Of a stretch of 8,244 bases of DNA, positions 1 to 6,609 are shown piece by piece. Position 1 is the stretch's first letter, and every line of letters starts with the position of its first letter. A program made the position numbers and the translations under genes. The DNA comes from JBGLNJ01 sp964353405 (lineage in GTDB: Bacteria > Chloroflexota > Anaerolineae > Fen-1058). Location: contig CAYGWJ010000068.1 in assembly GCA_964353405.1 (NCBI GenBank), positions 1 to 8,244 of the forward strand, written 5' to 3'. Under the pieces are notes generated by a model. It saw nothing but the letters and a program-made list of their open reading frames with translations. It had not been told where the DNA came from and made no database searches.

Positions 1-116
1 TTCATCACCATGTTCACCAACCAGATGGGCACACTGAATCTTCGACGCTGATCGGCGATCCGGCCTATGACCTGGAACAAGTCCGCACTGAGGTCGAGGC
101 TTTCCTTGTACGATGA
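1..116 (+). CDS. C-terminal tail of an unidentified protein (5' truncated)
   Basis: An open frame (codons from base 3) runs from the left edge to a TGA at 114-116 and ends in a helix-like tail (GDPAYDLEQVRTEVEAFLVR). Only about 37 residues are visible and no family is recognised. The other two + frames hit stops early (TGA at 49-51 in frame 1, TGA at 35-37 in frame 2), so this is the likeliest reading. Its stop lies 18 bases before the methyltransferase start and in the same frame, so the two could belong to one transcription unit. It could also be non-coding; the short length prevents a firm call. Confidence 0.35.
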   Translation, partial: HHHVHQPDGHTESSTLIGDPAYDLEQVRTEVEAFLVR

Positions 117-134
117 GCCGCGCTTGGCAGACCC

Positions 135-881
135 ATGCACATCCGACTTGACCCTGAAGGAAACGAACCCGCCGCGCTGTTTGACTATGCTGAGAGCTTG
201 GCCGGCAAACGCGTGCTGGAAATCGGCTGTGGTGACGGTCGCTTGACCTGGCTGTACGCCGATCAGGCCGCGCGCGTCGTCGCGCTCGACCCTGATTCTG
301 ACGAGATTGCCCTTGCAGTCAAGAACTGCCCGCCTCATTTGCGTGAGCGCGTCGAGTTTCGAGTGGGCACAATTCAGGATTTCGAGTCGTCCGAGCGATT
401 TGACTTGGCGCTTCTGTCGTGGTCGCTCTGATGAATGGAACCAGCGGGTATGGTGCATGCCCTTGATAGAATTCGCCAACTCTTGCAGCCGGATGGCAGA
501 TTGATTGACATTCACCCGTCGGGTGAGCCGCCGCCGATTGAGGTTCGCATCGGACAGCAAGTGACGGTGGTTGGCTGGATGAGGGAAACAGACGACTTTA
601 TCGAGTACGCTCAAGCCAGCGCCGCGTTGTCACAGGCGGTCGAATGCGGATGGTTCGACGTCGAGCGCCAAGGCACGTTTGAGTTTTCCACTCATGCCGA
701 TTCGGTAGCTGACCTGCGCGAGCACTTGGCAAAAGAATGGAAAGATGCCATACTTGACGAGGCTGTCGCCGCAAGGGCGGAGCAACTCTTGAACACAGTG
801 GAACGCGACAAAGGGTTGATGGTGCGCGAGCAAATCCGCATCGCGCGTTTGAGACCCGGAGATTTGTATGGATCTGCTTGA
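135..881 (+). CDS. Class I SAM-dependent methyltransferase with two in-frame UGA codons; candidate selenoprotein
   Basis: A Rossmann-fold methyltransferase that would transfer a methyl group from S-adenosylmethionine to an unknown, presumably cytosolic, acceptor. SAM motif I is VLEIGCGDGRL (residues 27-37), the acidic end of strand 2 is VVALDPD (D52), and the strand-4 motif FDLALLSWSL is residues 89-98. Two stop codons, TGA TGA (429-434), follow at codons 99-100. The same frame then resumes with the expected post-motif helix and strand (MEPAGMVHALDRIRQLLQPDGRLIDIHP) and runs to 881, giving 248 codons including the two UGAs, a normal length for this fold. There is no frame change and no other lesion. 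No Shine-Dalgarno sequence precedes ATG 435, which argues against an independent second gene, although stop-restart coupling is possible. Neighbouring genes use TGA as a normal stop (1932, 3611, 5895), so a genome-wide code change is unlikely. The last 14 bases overlap the next gene. Alternatives are a split enzyme, a pseudogene or sequence error. The methyltransferase assignment is firm; the recoding is inferred. Confidence 0.8.
429..434 (+). other. Tandem in-frame UGA UGA, candidate Sec-Sec recoding site
   Basis: Two consecutive TGA codons sit directly after the strand-4 motif of the methyltransferase, at the position where class I methyltransferases carry a short polar or Cys/His pair before the next helix. 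TGC TGC (Cys-Cys) is one base per codon away. Reading them as selenocysteine gives a continuous domain. The hairpin downstream is described separately. That these codons are translated is a hypothesis. Confidence 0.5.
442..465 (+). promoter_or_regulatory. SECIS-like stem-loop just downstream of the UGA pair
   Basis: GGGTATG (446-452) pairs with CATGCCC (456-462) around a GTG loop (453-455): six Watson-Crick pairs and one T-G wobble at 449/459. The stem can extend by CAG/TTG (442-444 with 463-465) across a bulged C445. The core begins 11 nt after the second UGA and 14 nt after the first. E. coli fdhF, as I recall it, has a 17-nt upper stem-loop starting 11 nt after its UGA, a U at the fourth stem position that is unpaired, and G and U in the loop. 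Here the fourth stem base is also U and the loop starts GU. The hairpin encodes AGMVHAL, so protein conservation could create it by chance. Confidence 0.5.
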
Positions 882-1932
882 ACTCGGCATCGCCGCTGCC
901 CGCGCGGGCAACAAGGTGGAAGCCCGCATGTATTTTGAAGCCGTCACGATGGCGGAACAGGACAATGCGCAGGCATTCCTCTGGCTCAGCTTTGTGCTGG
1001 AGGACCGCAAGCTGGCGCTGCGTTGCCTGGAGCGGGTGCTGACCATTGACCCGGATAACGAACAAGCCAAACGCGGCATGGCCTGGCTTCGGTCGCAAAA
1101 GGGCGACAAGGCCGCGCCACTTCCGCCGTTGCTCTCGGACGCCGAGTCTACCCAGCTTGTTGTGTTGCTCAAGCATCCTCAGGAGCCGATTGTCGTCAAG
1201 GCCGTTCGTTATCTCGGTCAGGCGGGCGGCGCGCGAGCGGTCGAGCCGCTCTTGAGCTTGTTGATGTCCACCAAGAGCAAAGCCCTCCAGGCCGAGGCGC
1301 GCACGGCGCTCATCGCCATCGGCACGCCCTCGGTTGATCCGGTGCAGCAGCGGCTGTTGAACGAATCCAACCCGGACTTGGCCGCTCAACTGGCGGCGAT
1401 CCTGGCGCGCATCCGTTCGATGGCCGCGCTGGCAGCCTGCCGCGATGTCGTGGAGCATGCCCGGCATCCCTCCACGCGGTACGCGGTGGCGCTCAACCTG
1501 ACCGCTTGCGTGCACGGCGAGGCGGCGCTGAGCATCGTGCGTGACTATCTGTCTGATTCCAGCCAGGACGTGCGCGCCCGCGCGGCGATCGTGGCGGCGA
1601 TGGGGCAGGCGGTCAAGGGCAAAGCAATAGATGCCCGTCAAGGCATCGGCTTTCTGACCGAAATTCACGCTGAACTGGCCTGGCCCGTTGCTCTGCGGCA
1701 GGCTGCGCTCATCGCTCTCGGCATCTCCAGCCAGCCTTCCGTCCTGCGCTATCTTTTCAACGCGATGGGCGATAAAGACCCGCAAATGCGCGTTGCTGCG
1801 GTGGACGCGCTGGCTCGTTTCACGCCGGCCCAGACGGCCGCGCTGGACAAGCTGGCGCATAGCCCGGATGCCGTGGTGCGCAAGCGTGCCAATCAAATCC
1901 TCGACGGGCTTCAGAAGGCAAAAAAAACCTGA
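868..1932 (+). CDS. TPR/HEAT-repeat protein
   Basis: A 354-residue soluble helical-repeat protein, probably a protein-binding scaffold. Residues about 5-70 form TPR-like helices typical of this class (GIAAARAGNKVEARMYFEAV, then AFLWLSFVLEDRKLALRCLE and VLTIDPDNEQAKRGMAWL). Residues about 90-350 are a run of roughly 30-40-residue HEAT/PBS-lyase-like repeats (for example VKAVRYLGQAGGARAVEPLL, DVRARAAIVAAMGQA, DPQMRVAAVDALARF, DAVVRKRANQILDGL). No signal peptide, membrane helix or catalytic motif is seen. The ATG is supported by GGAG at 858-861 with 6-base spacing, and the start lies inside the end of the methyltransferase frame, implying translational coupling. Downstream, 37 bases separate it from the biotin carrier gene. 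Its partner is unknown; both flanking enzymes are candidates by position only. Confidence 0.85.
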   Translation: MDLLELGIAAARAGNKVEARMYFEAVTMAEQDNAQAFLWLSFVLEDRKLALRCLERVLTIDPDNEQAKRGMAWLRSQKGDKAAPLPPLLSDAESTQLVVLLKHPQEPIVVKAVRYLGQAGGARAVEPLLSLLMSTKSKALQAEARTALIAIGTPSVDPVQQRLLNESNPDLAAQLAAILARIRSMAALAACRDVVEHARHPSTRYAVALNLTACVHGEAALSIVRDYLSDSSQDVRARAAIVAAMGQAVKGKAIDARQGIGFLTEIHAELAWPVALRQAALIALGISSQPSVLRYLFNAMGDKDPQMRVAAVDALARFTPAQTAALDKLAHSPDAVVRKRANQILDGLQKAKKT

Positions 1933-1959
1933 GGCTCGTTTCTCAATCTCATTTTACCT

Positions 1960-1965
1960 GGAGGT
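1960..1965 (+). promoter_or_regulatory. Ribosome binding site that fixes the TTG start of the biotin carrier gene
   Basis: GGAGGT lies 4 bases before TTG 1970. The next residues (KRFRVTLEDRTYQVVVE) match the normal N-terminus of small decarboxylase biotin subunits. The frame is open further upstream, but that sequence overlaps the HEAT gene and does not resemble this family, so TTG 1970 is the preferred start. Confidence 0.75.
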
Positions 1966-1969
1966 AAGC

Positions 1970-2407
1970 TTGAAACGCTTTCGCGTGACACTGGAAGACA
2001 GGACCTATCAAGTCGTTGTGGAAAATCCCGATGCCAATCCGGTGCGCGTGACGGTAGATGGCGAGGTGTTCGAGATCCCGCTCGAGTCTCTCGATGATGC
2101 GCCGGGCGCGCAAATGCAGCCGATCGTGTCATCGCCAACCGCTGCTCGCCCGGCGGCTGTGCCGTCTCGCGCCGAGCCGGGCGCGGTGAGCGGACACGTC
2201 GTCAGCGCGCCTATGCCCGGCACGATCAACAAAGTGAGCGTCAAGCCGGGGGACCAGGTGGAACGTGGTCAGGAACTGTGCGTGCTGGAAGCGATGAAGA
2301 TGAATAACGTGATTCGCGCCACGCGACCCGCTCGAGTGGCGGAAGTGCGCGTGAGTGAAAAGCAATCTGTCCAGCACGGCGACGTATTGATTGTTTTTGG
2401 AGATTAG
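1970..2407 (+). CDS. Biotin carboxyl carrier subunit of a Na+-translocating decarboxylase (GcdC/MmdC-like)
   Basis: A 145-residue biotin carrier. Biotin on the lysine of EAMKMNN (K110, codon 2297-2299) would carry CO2 from a carboxyltransferase subunit to the membrane beta subunit encoded next. Layout: a short beta-rich N-terminal segment (KRFRVTLEDRTYQVVVE and VRVTVDGEVFEIPL), a flexible Ala/Pro-rich linker (about residues 45-70), and a C-terminal biotinyl domain (APMPGTINKVSVKPGDQV, then LEAMKM, ending GDVLIVFGD). The start is TTG with a strong ribosome binding site. The architecture is that of the small biotin subunit of glutaconyl-, methylmalonyl-CoA or oxaloacetate decarboxylases. Which acyl substrate is used cannot be told, because the carboxyltransferase is absent from this window. 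An acyl-CoA carboxylase carrier is the main alternative; the adjacent beta subunit makes the pump role much likelier. Confidence 0.9.
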   Translation: MKRFRVTLEDRTYQVVVENPDANPVRVTVDGEVFEIPLESLDDAPGAQMQPIVSSPTAARPAAVPSRAEPGAVSGHVVSAPMPGTINKVSVKPGDQVERGQELCVLEAMKMNNVIRATRPARVAEVRVSEKQSVQHGDVLIVFGD

Positions 2408-2458
2408 AGATTGGTTATTGGGGATTGGGCCTATGCCCAATCTCGAACCCCCAGTCTC
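2407..2458. repeat. Imperfect palindrome between the biotin carrier and beta-subunit genes
   Basis: The perfect core is GATTGGGC (2423-2430), loop CTAT, GCCCAATC (2435-2442). The outer arms GAGATTGG (2407-2414) and CCAGTCTC (2451-2458) pair with one wobble. The left side also repeats GATTGG-like units (GAGATTGG, TTATTGGG, GGATTGGG). No T-run follows, so it is not a standard terminator. It may be a dispersed intergenic repeat or an mRNA processing or stability element between the two cistrons. It starts on the last base of the upstream stop codon. Confidence 0.6.
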
Positions 2459-2474
2459 CGAAACGAGTAGCATT

Positions 2475-3611
2475 GTGACCAACATTGACCTTTCCTCGAT
2501 TCTTGTTGCGCTACCCACTGTTGTCGGCTCTACGGTGATGATGGCCATCGGAGGCGTTTTGATTTACCTGGCGATTGCCAAAGAGTACGAGCCGGTGTTG
2601 CTGTTGCCGATAGGGTTCGGCTGTATCCTGGGTAACTTGCCCGGCTCGCCCATGAACCAGCCCGGCGGCTTGCTCAAGATTCTGTACGACGCCGGCATCA
2701 GCACCGAGCTGTTTCCCTTGCTGATTTTCGTCGGCGTGGGCGCGATGATGGATTTTCGCCCGTTGCTTGCCCAGCCTCTCTTTGTCTTGATGGGCGCGGC
2801 GGGACAGTTTGGCATCTTTGGCACCCTCCTCCTGGCGACCTTGCTCGGCTTTCCGCTTAACGAAGCCGCGTCCATCGGCGTTATCGGCGCCATTGACGGG
2901 CCGACTAGCATCTATGTCGCCACGCGCATCGCGCCGGAACTGCTCGCGCCGATTGTAGTGTGCGCCTACTCGTACATGTCGCTCGTGCCCATCATCCAGC
3001 CGCCCATCATGCGCCTGATGACGACGAAAGCCGAGCGGCGCATCCGCATGGAATACCAACCCAAGCCCGTCAGCCGGCGCGCGATCATCCTGTTCCCGAT
3101 TGTCGTGACCATTATCGCCGGGGTGCTGGTGCCCGCTTCGGCCCCACTCATCGCCACGTTGATGCTGGGCAACTTGCTCAAGGAATCGGGTGTGGTGGAC
3201 CGGCTCTCTAAAGCCAGCCAGAACGAAATCGCCAACGTGGCGACGCTCTTTCTCGGCCTGACCATCGGCAGCACGATGCAGGCGGCCAGTTTTATCAACG
3301 TCAAGACGCTGGCGATTTTGGCGCTGGGACTGGTGGCGTTCGGACTGGACACGGTGGGTGGCATACTGTTTGCCAAGCTGCTTGGCTTTTTCACGCGCGG
3401 CAAGATCAACCCGCTGATTGGCGCGGCGGGCATCAGCGCGTTTCCCATGAGCGGGCGACTGGTGCAAAAGGTGGCACACGAAGAAGACTTTGATAACTTT
3501 CTCTTGATGCACGCGATGGGCGCGAATACGTCTGGGCAAATCGGCTCGGTCATTGCCGGCGGCGTGTTGCTGGCGCTGGTCGAGCCTATTGTCAGGGTGG
3601 TGGCGCGTTGA
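2475..3611 (+). CDS. oadB: Na+-translocating decarboxylase beta subunit (OadB/GcdB/MmdB family)
   Basis: A multi-pass inner-membrane protein that decarboxylates carboxybiotin and couples this to sodium export. With GTG 2475 it is 378 residues. Family signatures are clear: an N-terminal helix pair (GGVLIYLAIAKEYEPVLLLP, then IGFGCILGNLPGSPMN), DGPTSIY with the family's essential Asp (D141), the NPLIGAAGISAFPMSGRLVQK segment (N312, S321) and the closing GANTSGQIGSVIAGGVLLAL. These correspond to the ion- and carboxybiotin-handling regions known in Klebsiella OadB. The frame is open upstream with an ATG at 2433, but that codon lies in the loop of the palindrome and its added residues (PNLEPPVSETSS) are unlike the family, so GTG 2475 (VTNIDLSSIL) is preferred; its ribosome binding site is weak. 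The stop overlaps the next start. The gene symbol is the family name; the true substrate complex is unknown. Confidence 0.92.
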   Translation: MTNIDLSSILVALPTVVGSTVMMAIGGVLIYLAIAKEYEPVLLLPIGFGCILGNLPGSPMNQPGGLLKILYDAGISTELFPLLIFVGVGAMMDFRPLLAQPLFVLMGAAGQFGIFGTLLLATLLGFPLNEAASIGVIGAIDGPTSIYVATRIAPELLAPIVVCAYSYMSLVPIIQPPIMRLMTTKAERRIRMEYQPKPVSRRAIILFPIVVTIIAGVLVPASAPLIATLMLGNLLKESGVVDRLSKASQNEIANVATLFLGLTIGSTMQAASFINVKTLAILALGLVAFGLDTVGGILFAKLLGFFTRGKINPLIGAAGISAFPMSGRLVQKVAHEEDFDNFLLMHAMGANTSGQIGSVIAGGVLLALVEPIVRVVAR

Positions 3612-4963
3612 TAAAGGTTGCGATTATTGGCGCGGCGGGTGTGCGGACGCCGTTGATTGTGCAGGCCATTCAGCGACGTCATGCGGCTGGCCGCCTGGAC
3701 TTGGACGAGCTGGCGTTGATGGACATGGATGCCGAAAGGCTCGACCTGATCGGCGCGCTGACCGGCCCGCTAGAGCAGGGCGCAGGTTTTCGCATCCTGC
3801 GGACGACCGATGCTTCTGAGGCGTTAAGCTCGGCGAACTATGTCATCACTACGTTCCGCGTAGGCGGGATCGAGTCACGCGTGGTGGACGAACGAGTGCC
3901 CCTGGCGCACGGCATTCTGGGGCAAGAGACAACCGGGCCGGGTGGTTTCGCGATGGCGATGCGGACGATCCCGGTGCTGCTGGACTATGTCGCACTCTTG
4001 CGAAAGCTTTGCCCAAATGCCTGGCTCATCAATTTTGCCAATCCTGCCGGACTGTTGACCGAAGCGATTATCCGCGTGGGGAAATGGGAGCGTGCCGTCG
4101 GCATTTGCGATTCGCCGCGCAACTTGCTTATTGCCGCCACGGCGCTTGGCCTGTCACCCGACGAGACCTACCTGGACTATATCGGGCTGAATCATTTGGG
4201 CTGGGCGCGGTCGGTCGTTCACGGTAACCGTGATGTCTTGCCGCAGTTCATCGAACTGCTGCGGCGCTCGAACCAGCCGTTGCCGGGCCTGCCTTTCGAT
4301 CCCGAATTCATCTCGGCGCTGGGCTTGCTTCCGAACGAATACCTCTACTACTACTATCACGCCGATCAGGCGGTGCGGAACATTCTGCAAGCCGGACAGA
4401 GTCGAGGTGCGCAGATCGCCGCACTGAACACGCAGTTGTTTGCCGACTTGCGGCGCTTGAAGGCACAGGGCGATCTCGACGGAATGCTCGGGGCATACCG
4501 GGCTTATCTCGGCGAGCGTGGCGGATCGTACATGGTCGTTGAGACGGGCAGGGGGCAGCATCGTTCTTCTGGGCAGGCAGACGACGAAGGTTATGCTGGC
4601 GTCGCGCTCGATCTGATTGAGGGACTAGCCGGGGCGCGGCCCAGGACGATGATTCTCAACGTTCCGAATCGCGGCGCGATGAGTACAATGGCCCCCGATG
4701 ACGTGGTCGAGATTCCGGCTGTGGTGTCGCACGATTCGATTCGACCGCTGGCTGTGGGCGACCTGCCGGATCACTGCCTCGGGCTGATCAAGCAGGTCAA
4801 GGCTTTTGAGAGGCTCACCATTGCGGCGGCTGTGGAACGCTCATACGCTCAGGCGGTGGCAGCGTTGACGGTGCATCCCTTGGTGCGTGACCATGCCAAA
4901 GCCAAATCCATTCTCAACGACTACTGCCAGCAACATGGCGACTCTTTTCCCGTGTTGAGCTAG
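3608..4963 (+). CDS. Glycoside hydrolase family 4, probable 6-phospho-glucosidase
   Basis: A 451-residue cytosolic enzyme of the NAD+- and Mn2+-dependent GH4 family, which hydrolyses (usually 6-phosphorylated) glycosides by an oxidation-elimination route. Visible motifs: N-terminal Rossmann loop VAIIGAAGVRTP, GGFAMAMRTIPVL, NFANPAG (N142-G148), metal-binding Cys in GICDSP (C167), metal-binding His in LNHLGW (H196), and the Tyr-rich YLYYYYH (245-251), the expected region of the catalytic Tyr. The arrangement fits the LicH/CelF 6-phospho-beta-glucosidase branch better than alpha-galactosidases, but specificity is inferred. The start TTG 3608 overlaps the beta-subunit stop (TTGA), with a partial ribosome binding site AGGGTGG at 3594-3600, indicating translational coupling to the sodium pump. 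The Rossmann loop GAAGVRTP differs from the common GAGSxxxTP. The PfkB kinase gene starts 14 bases downstream. Confidence 0.9.
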   Translation: MIKVAIIGAAGVRTPLIVQAIQRRHAAGRLDLDELALMDMDAERLDLIGALTGPLEQGAGFRILRTTDASEALSSANYVITTFRVGGIESRVVDERVPLAHGILGQETTGPGGFAMAMRTIPVLLDYVALLRKLCPNAWLINFANPAGLLTEAIIRVGKWERAVGICDSPRNLLIAATALGLSPDETYLDYIGLNHLGWARSVVHGNRDVLPQFIELLRRSNQPLPGLPFDPEFISALGLLPNEYLYYYYHADQAVRNILQAGQSRGAQIAALNTQLFADLRRLKAQGDLDGMLGAYRAYLGERGGSYMVVETGRGQHRSSGQADDEGYAGVALDLIEGLAGARPRTMILNVPNRGAMSTMAPDDVVEIPAVVSHDSIRPLAVGDLPDHCLGLIKQVKAFERLTIAAAVERSYAQAVAALTVHPLVRDHAKAKSILNDYCQQHGDSFPVLS

Positions 4964-4977
4964 AGGATGTTGTATCC

Positions 4978-5895
4978 ATGACGCATCCTTACGATGTGGT
5001 TGTCGTCGGCGATTATTTTATTGACCTGGTCTTTGGCGGCTTGCCCCGGTTTCCTGAATTGGGCCTCGAAATCATCGGCACAGACTTTGAGATGATCCCG
5101 GGCGGCGCGTACAACAGCGCGCTGGCGATGCACCGGCTGGGACTCGAGGTGGGCTGGGCGTGCGATTTTGGAACGGACGACTTTTCGCGTTTTGTGTTGG
5201 GACGAGCGCGGTCGGATGGGTTGGACGATTCACTCTTTGTGTGCCATGCTCAACCACTGCGGCGCATCACGGTGTCGGCTTCTTATCCAGAGGATCGAGC
5301 ATTCATCACGTATTGTGATCCTGATCCGGCTAACCCGGCCGTGCTCCAAGCTCTATCTACGACGTCGGTGCGCGTCGTGTACATTGCGGGTTTCTACGAG
5401 GGGCCGACGTTCGAGTGCATTGTGGAGGCAGTCCACACTGGTCAGATGCAGCTTGTGATGGACGGCAATTCAAGTTGCGAGGTTCGGCTGACGAGCCCAG
5501 CGGTGCAGGCGGCCATCCGTAGCGTGGATGTGTTCATGCCCAACGCAACCGAAGCGCGGCGCATCACGGGTGAGGCCGATCTTGTCCGGGCGATGGACGT
5601 TCTGGCCGAGCTGTGCCCGCTGGTGGTGGTCAAAGATGGCGCGCAAGGCGCGTATGCCTGCACTCTATCGCGCGTTATACATGCGCCCGCCATCCCGGTC
5701 ACGCCCGTGGATACGACCGGGGCGGGTGATTGTTTCAACGCCGGCTTCCTGGCGGCGTGGCTCGACGGACTGCCGTTGGAAGAGTGTTTGCGCTGGGGCA
5801 ACGTCGTGGGCGGACTTTCGACCCTGTCACCCGGTGGCACAGGGCGAGCCGTCACCCGGTCCGATGTTGAAGCGTGGCTACGGTCAAAGGAGTGA
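4978..5895 (+). CDS. PfkB-family carbohydrate kinase
   Basis: A 305-residue ribokinase-fold kinase that phosphorylates a sugar or nucleoside with ATP in the cytosol. The substrate-side signature PGGAYNSALAMHRLG has its Gly pair at residues 42-43. The C-terminal signature DTTGAGDCFNAGF (residues 245-257) contains the catalytic base D251 and the anion-hole glycines. NATEARRITG (about 189-198) is the usual middle motif. Length is normal for the family. The ATG is preceded by AGAGGA (4962-4967) at a longish 10-base spacing that overlaps the GH4 stop region. Adjacent to a GH4 enzyme, a role in phosphorylating a released or imported sugar is plausible, but the substrate cannot be read from the sequence. 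The YhhN gene follows after 2 bases. Confidence 0.9.
   Translation: MTHPYDVVVVGDYFIDLVFGGLPRFPELGLEIIGTDFEMIPGGAYNSALAMHRLGLEVGWACDFGTDDFSRFVLGRARSDGLDDSLFVCHAQPLRRITVSASYPEDRAFITYCDPDPANPAVLQALSTTSVRVVYIAGFYEGPTFECIVEAVHTGQMQLVMDGNSSCEVRLTSPAVQAAIRSVDVFMPNATEARRITGEADLVRAMDVLAELCPLVVVKDGAQGAYACTLSRVIHAPAIPVTPVDTTGAGDCFNAGFLAAWLDGLPLEECLRWGNVVGGLSTLSPGGTGRAVTRSDVEAWLRSKE
5887..5892 (+). promoter_or_regulatory. Ribosome binding site that fixes the YhhN start
   Basis: AAGGAG sits inside the last codons of the kinase gene, 5 bases before ATG 5898. A GTG at 5874 in the same frame would add 8 residues but has no comparable site, so ATG 5898 is preferred. Confidence 0.75.
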
Positions 5896-5897
5896 TC

Positions 5898-6581
5898 ATG
5901 GACGCGTTGCTGCAAAACAGCGGATGGGCCTTTGGTGCAGCGTTTATGCTGGCAATATGGAACTGGATCACCGTGGCGCGCCATTGGAGAAGAGCCGAAT
6001 ACATCTCCAAGCCCGCGACGACGATTGCTATTGTGATCGTGGCACTCCTCATCATGCGCGGCCCGCACGACGCACGGCTGGCGCAGTTCTTTTTGCCCGG
6101 CTTTGTCTTTTCGCTGGCAGGCGATGTGTTCCTGATGCTGCCGGGGACACGCTTCTTTATGCTGGGCTTGATTTCGTTTCTTGTAGCGCACGTCTGCTAC
6201 ATCATTGGCTTGAACCCTTCGTTGCCGCCGCTGCCCGCTTTGATTCCTCTCGTGATCATAGCTGCCATCGGCCTGCTGCTTGTCCGTGGCATCGCCTCCG
6301 GCCTGCGCCGTAGTGGGCAGAAGGCGCTACTTGGCCCGGTGGCGATCTATAGCGGTGTGCTCAGCCTGATGCTCTTTTCCGCGTGGGCCACGCTGTTTCG
6401 GCCCGAGTGGACAGCGTTGCGCCGCGCCTTGGTTATCGCCGGGGGCAGCCTGTTCTTTGCTTCCGATTCGATGCTGGCATGGGACAAGTTTGTTCAGCTT
6501 TTGCCGGGCGGTCACACCAAAGTGATGGTCACTTATCATCTGGCCCAGCTCGCACTCGCTGCTTCGATAGCGTTGACGTAA
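5898..6581 (+). CDS. YhhN/TMEM86-family integral membrane protein (lysoplasmalogenase-like)
   Basis: A 227-residue protein made almost wholly of hydrophobic segments, about seven to eight membrane helices, ending with a TAA at 6579-6581. Family features: KP near the end of helix 2 (SKPATT), the LAGDVFLMLP motif with D76, a following helix with a conserved His (FLVAHVCYIIGL), SLFFASDSMLAWDKF with D190, and a final YHLAQ helix. In animals TMEM86 members cleave the vinyl ether bond of lysoplasmalogens; the bacterial role is less certain, so the activity is inferred from the family. It is spaced 2 bases after the kinase, suggesting cotranscription without an evident functional link to sugar metabolism. 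Confidence 0.85.
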   Translation: MDALLQNSGWAFGAAFMLAIWNWITVARHWRRAEYISKPATTIAIVIVALLIMRGPHDARLAQFFLPGFVFSLAGDVFLMLPGTRFFMLGLISFLVAHVCYIIGLNPSLPPLPALIPLVIIAAIGLLLVRGIASGLRRSGQKALLGPVAIYSGVLSLMLFSAWATLFRPEWTALRRALVIAGGSLFFASDSMLAWDKFVQLLPGGHTKVMVTYHLAQLALAASIALT

Positions 6582-6609
6582 GGAGAGCGTTCAGTTGGTG
6601 CCGGCTGCG

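Noticed and set aside
114..134. Another in-frame TGA (114-116) before the methyltransferase, as if a third recoded UGA
   Set aside because: ATG 135 gives a natural N-terminus (MHIRLDPEGNE) and the upstream residues do not extend the domain, so this TGA is read as the normal stop of the preceding gene.
307..504. Open frame in another register crossing the UGA pair, which might suggest a frameshift in the methyltransferase
   Set aside because: Both methyltransferase halves are in the same frame, so two compensating shifts would be needed, and the alternative frame does not look like the family between them.
598..1896. 432-residue reverse-strand open frame opposite the methyltransferase and HEAT genes
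   Set aside because: It is Arg/His-rich with no domain character, and it lies opposite two well-supported + strand genes in GC-rich DNA, a typical shadow.
2511..3539. 342-residue reverse-strand open frame opposite the beta-subunit gene
   Set aside because: Low-complexity, charge-rich composition (runs of Arg, His, Gln), while the + strand carries clear OadB-family motifs.
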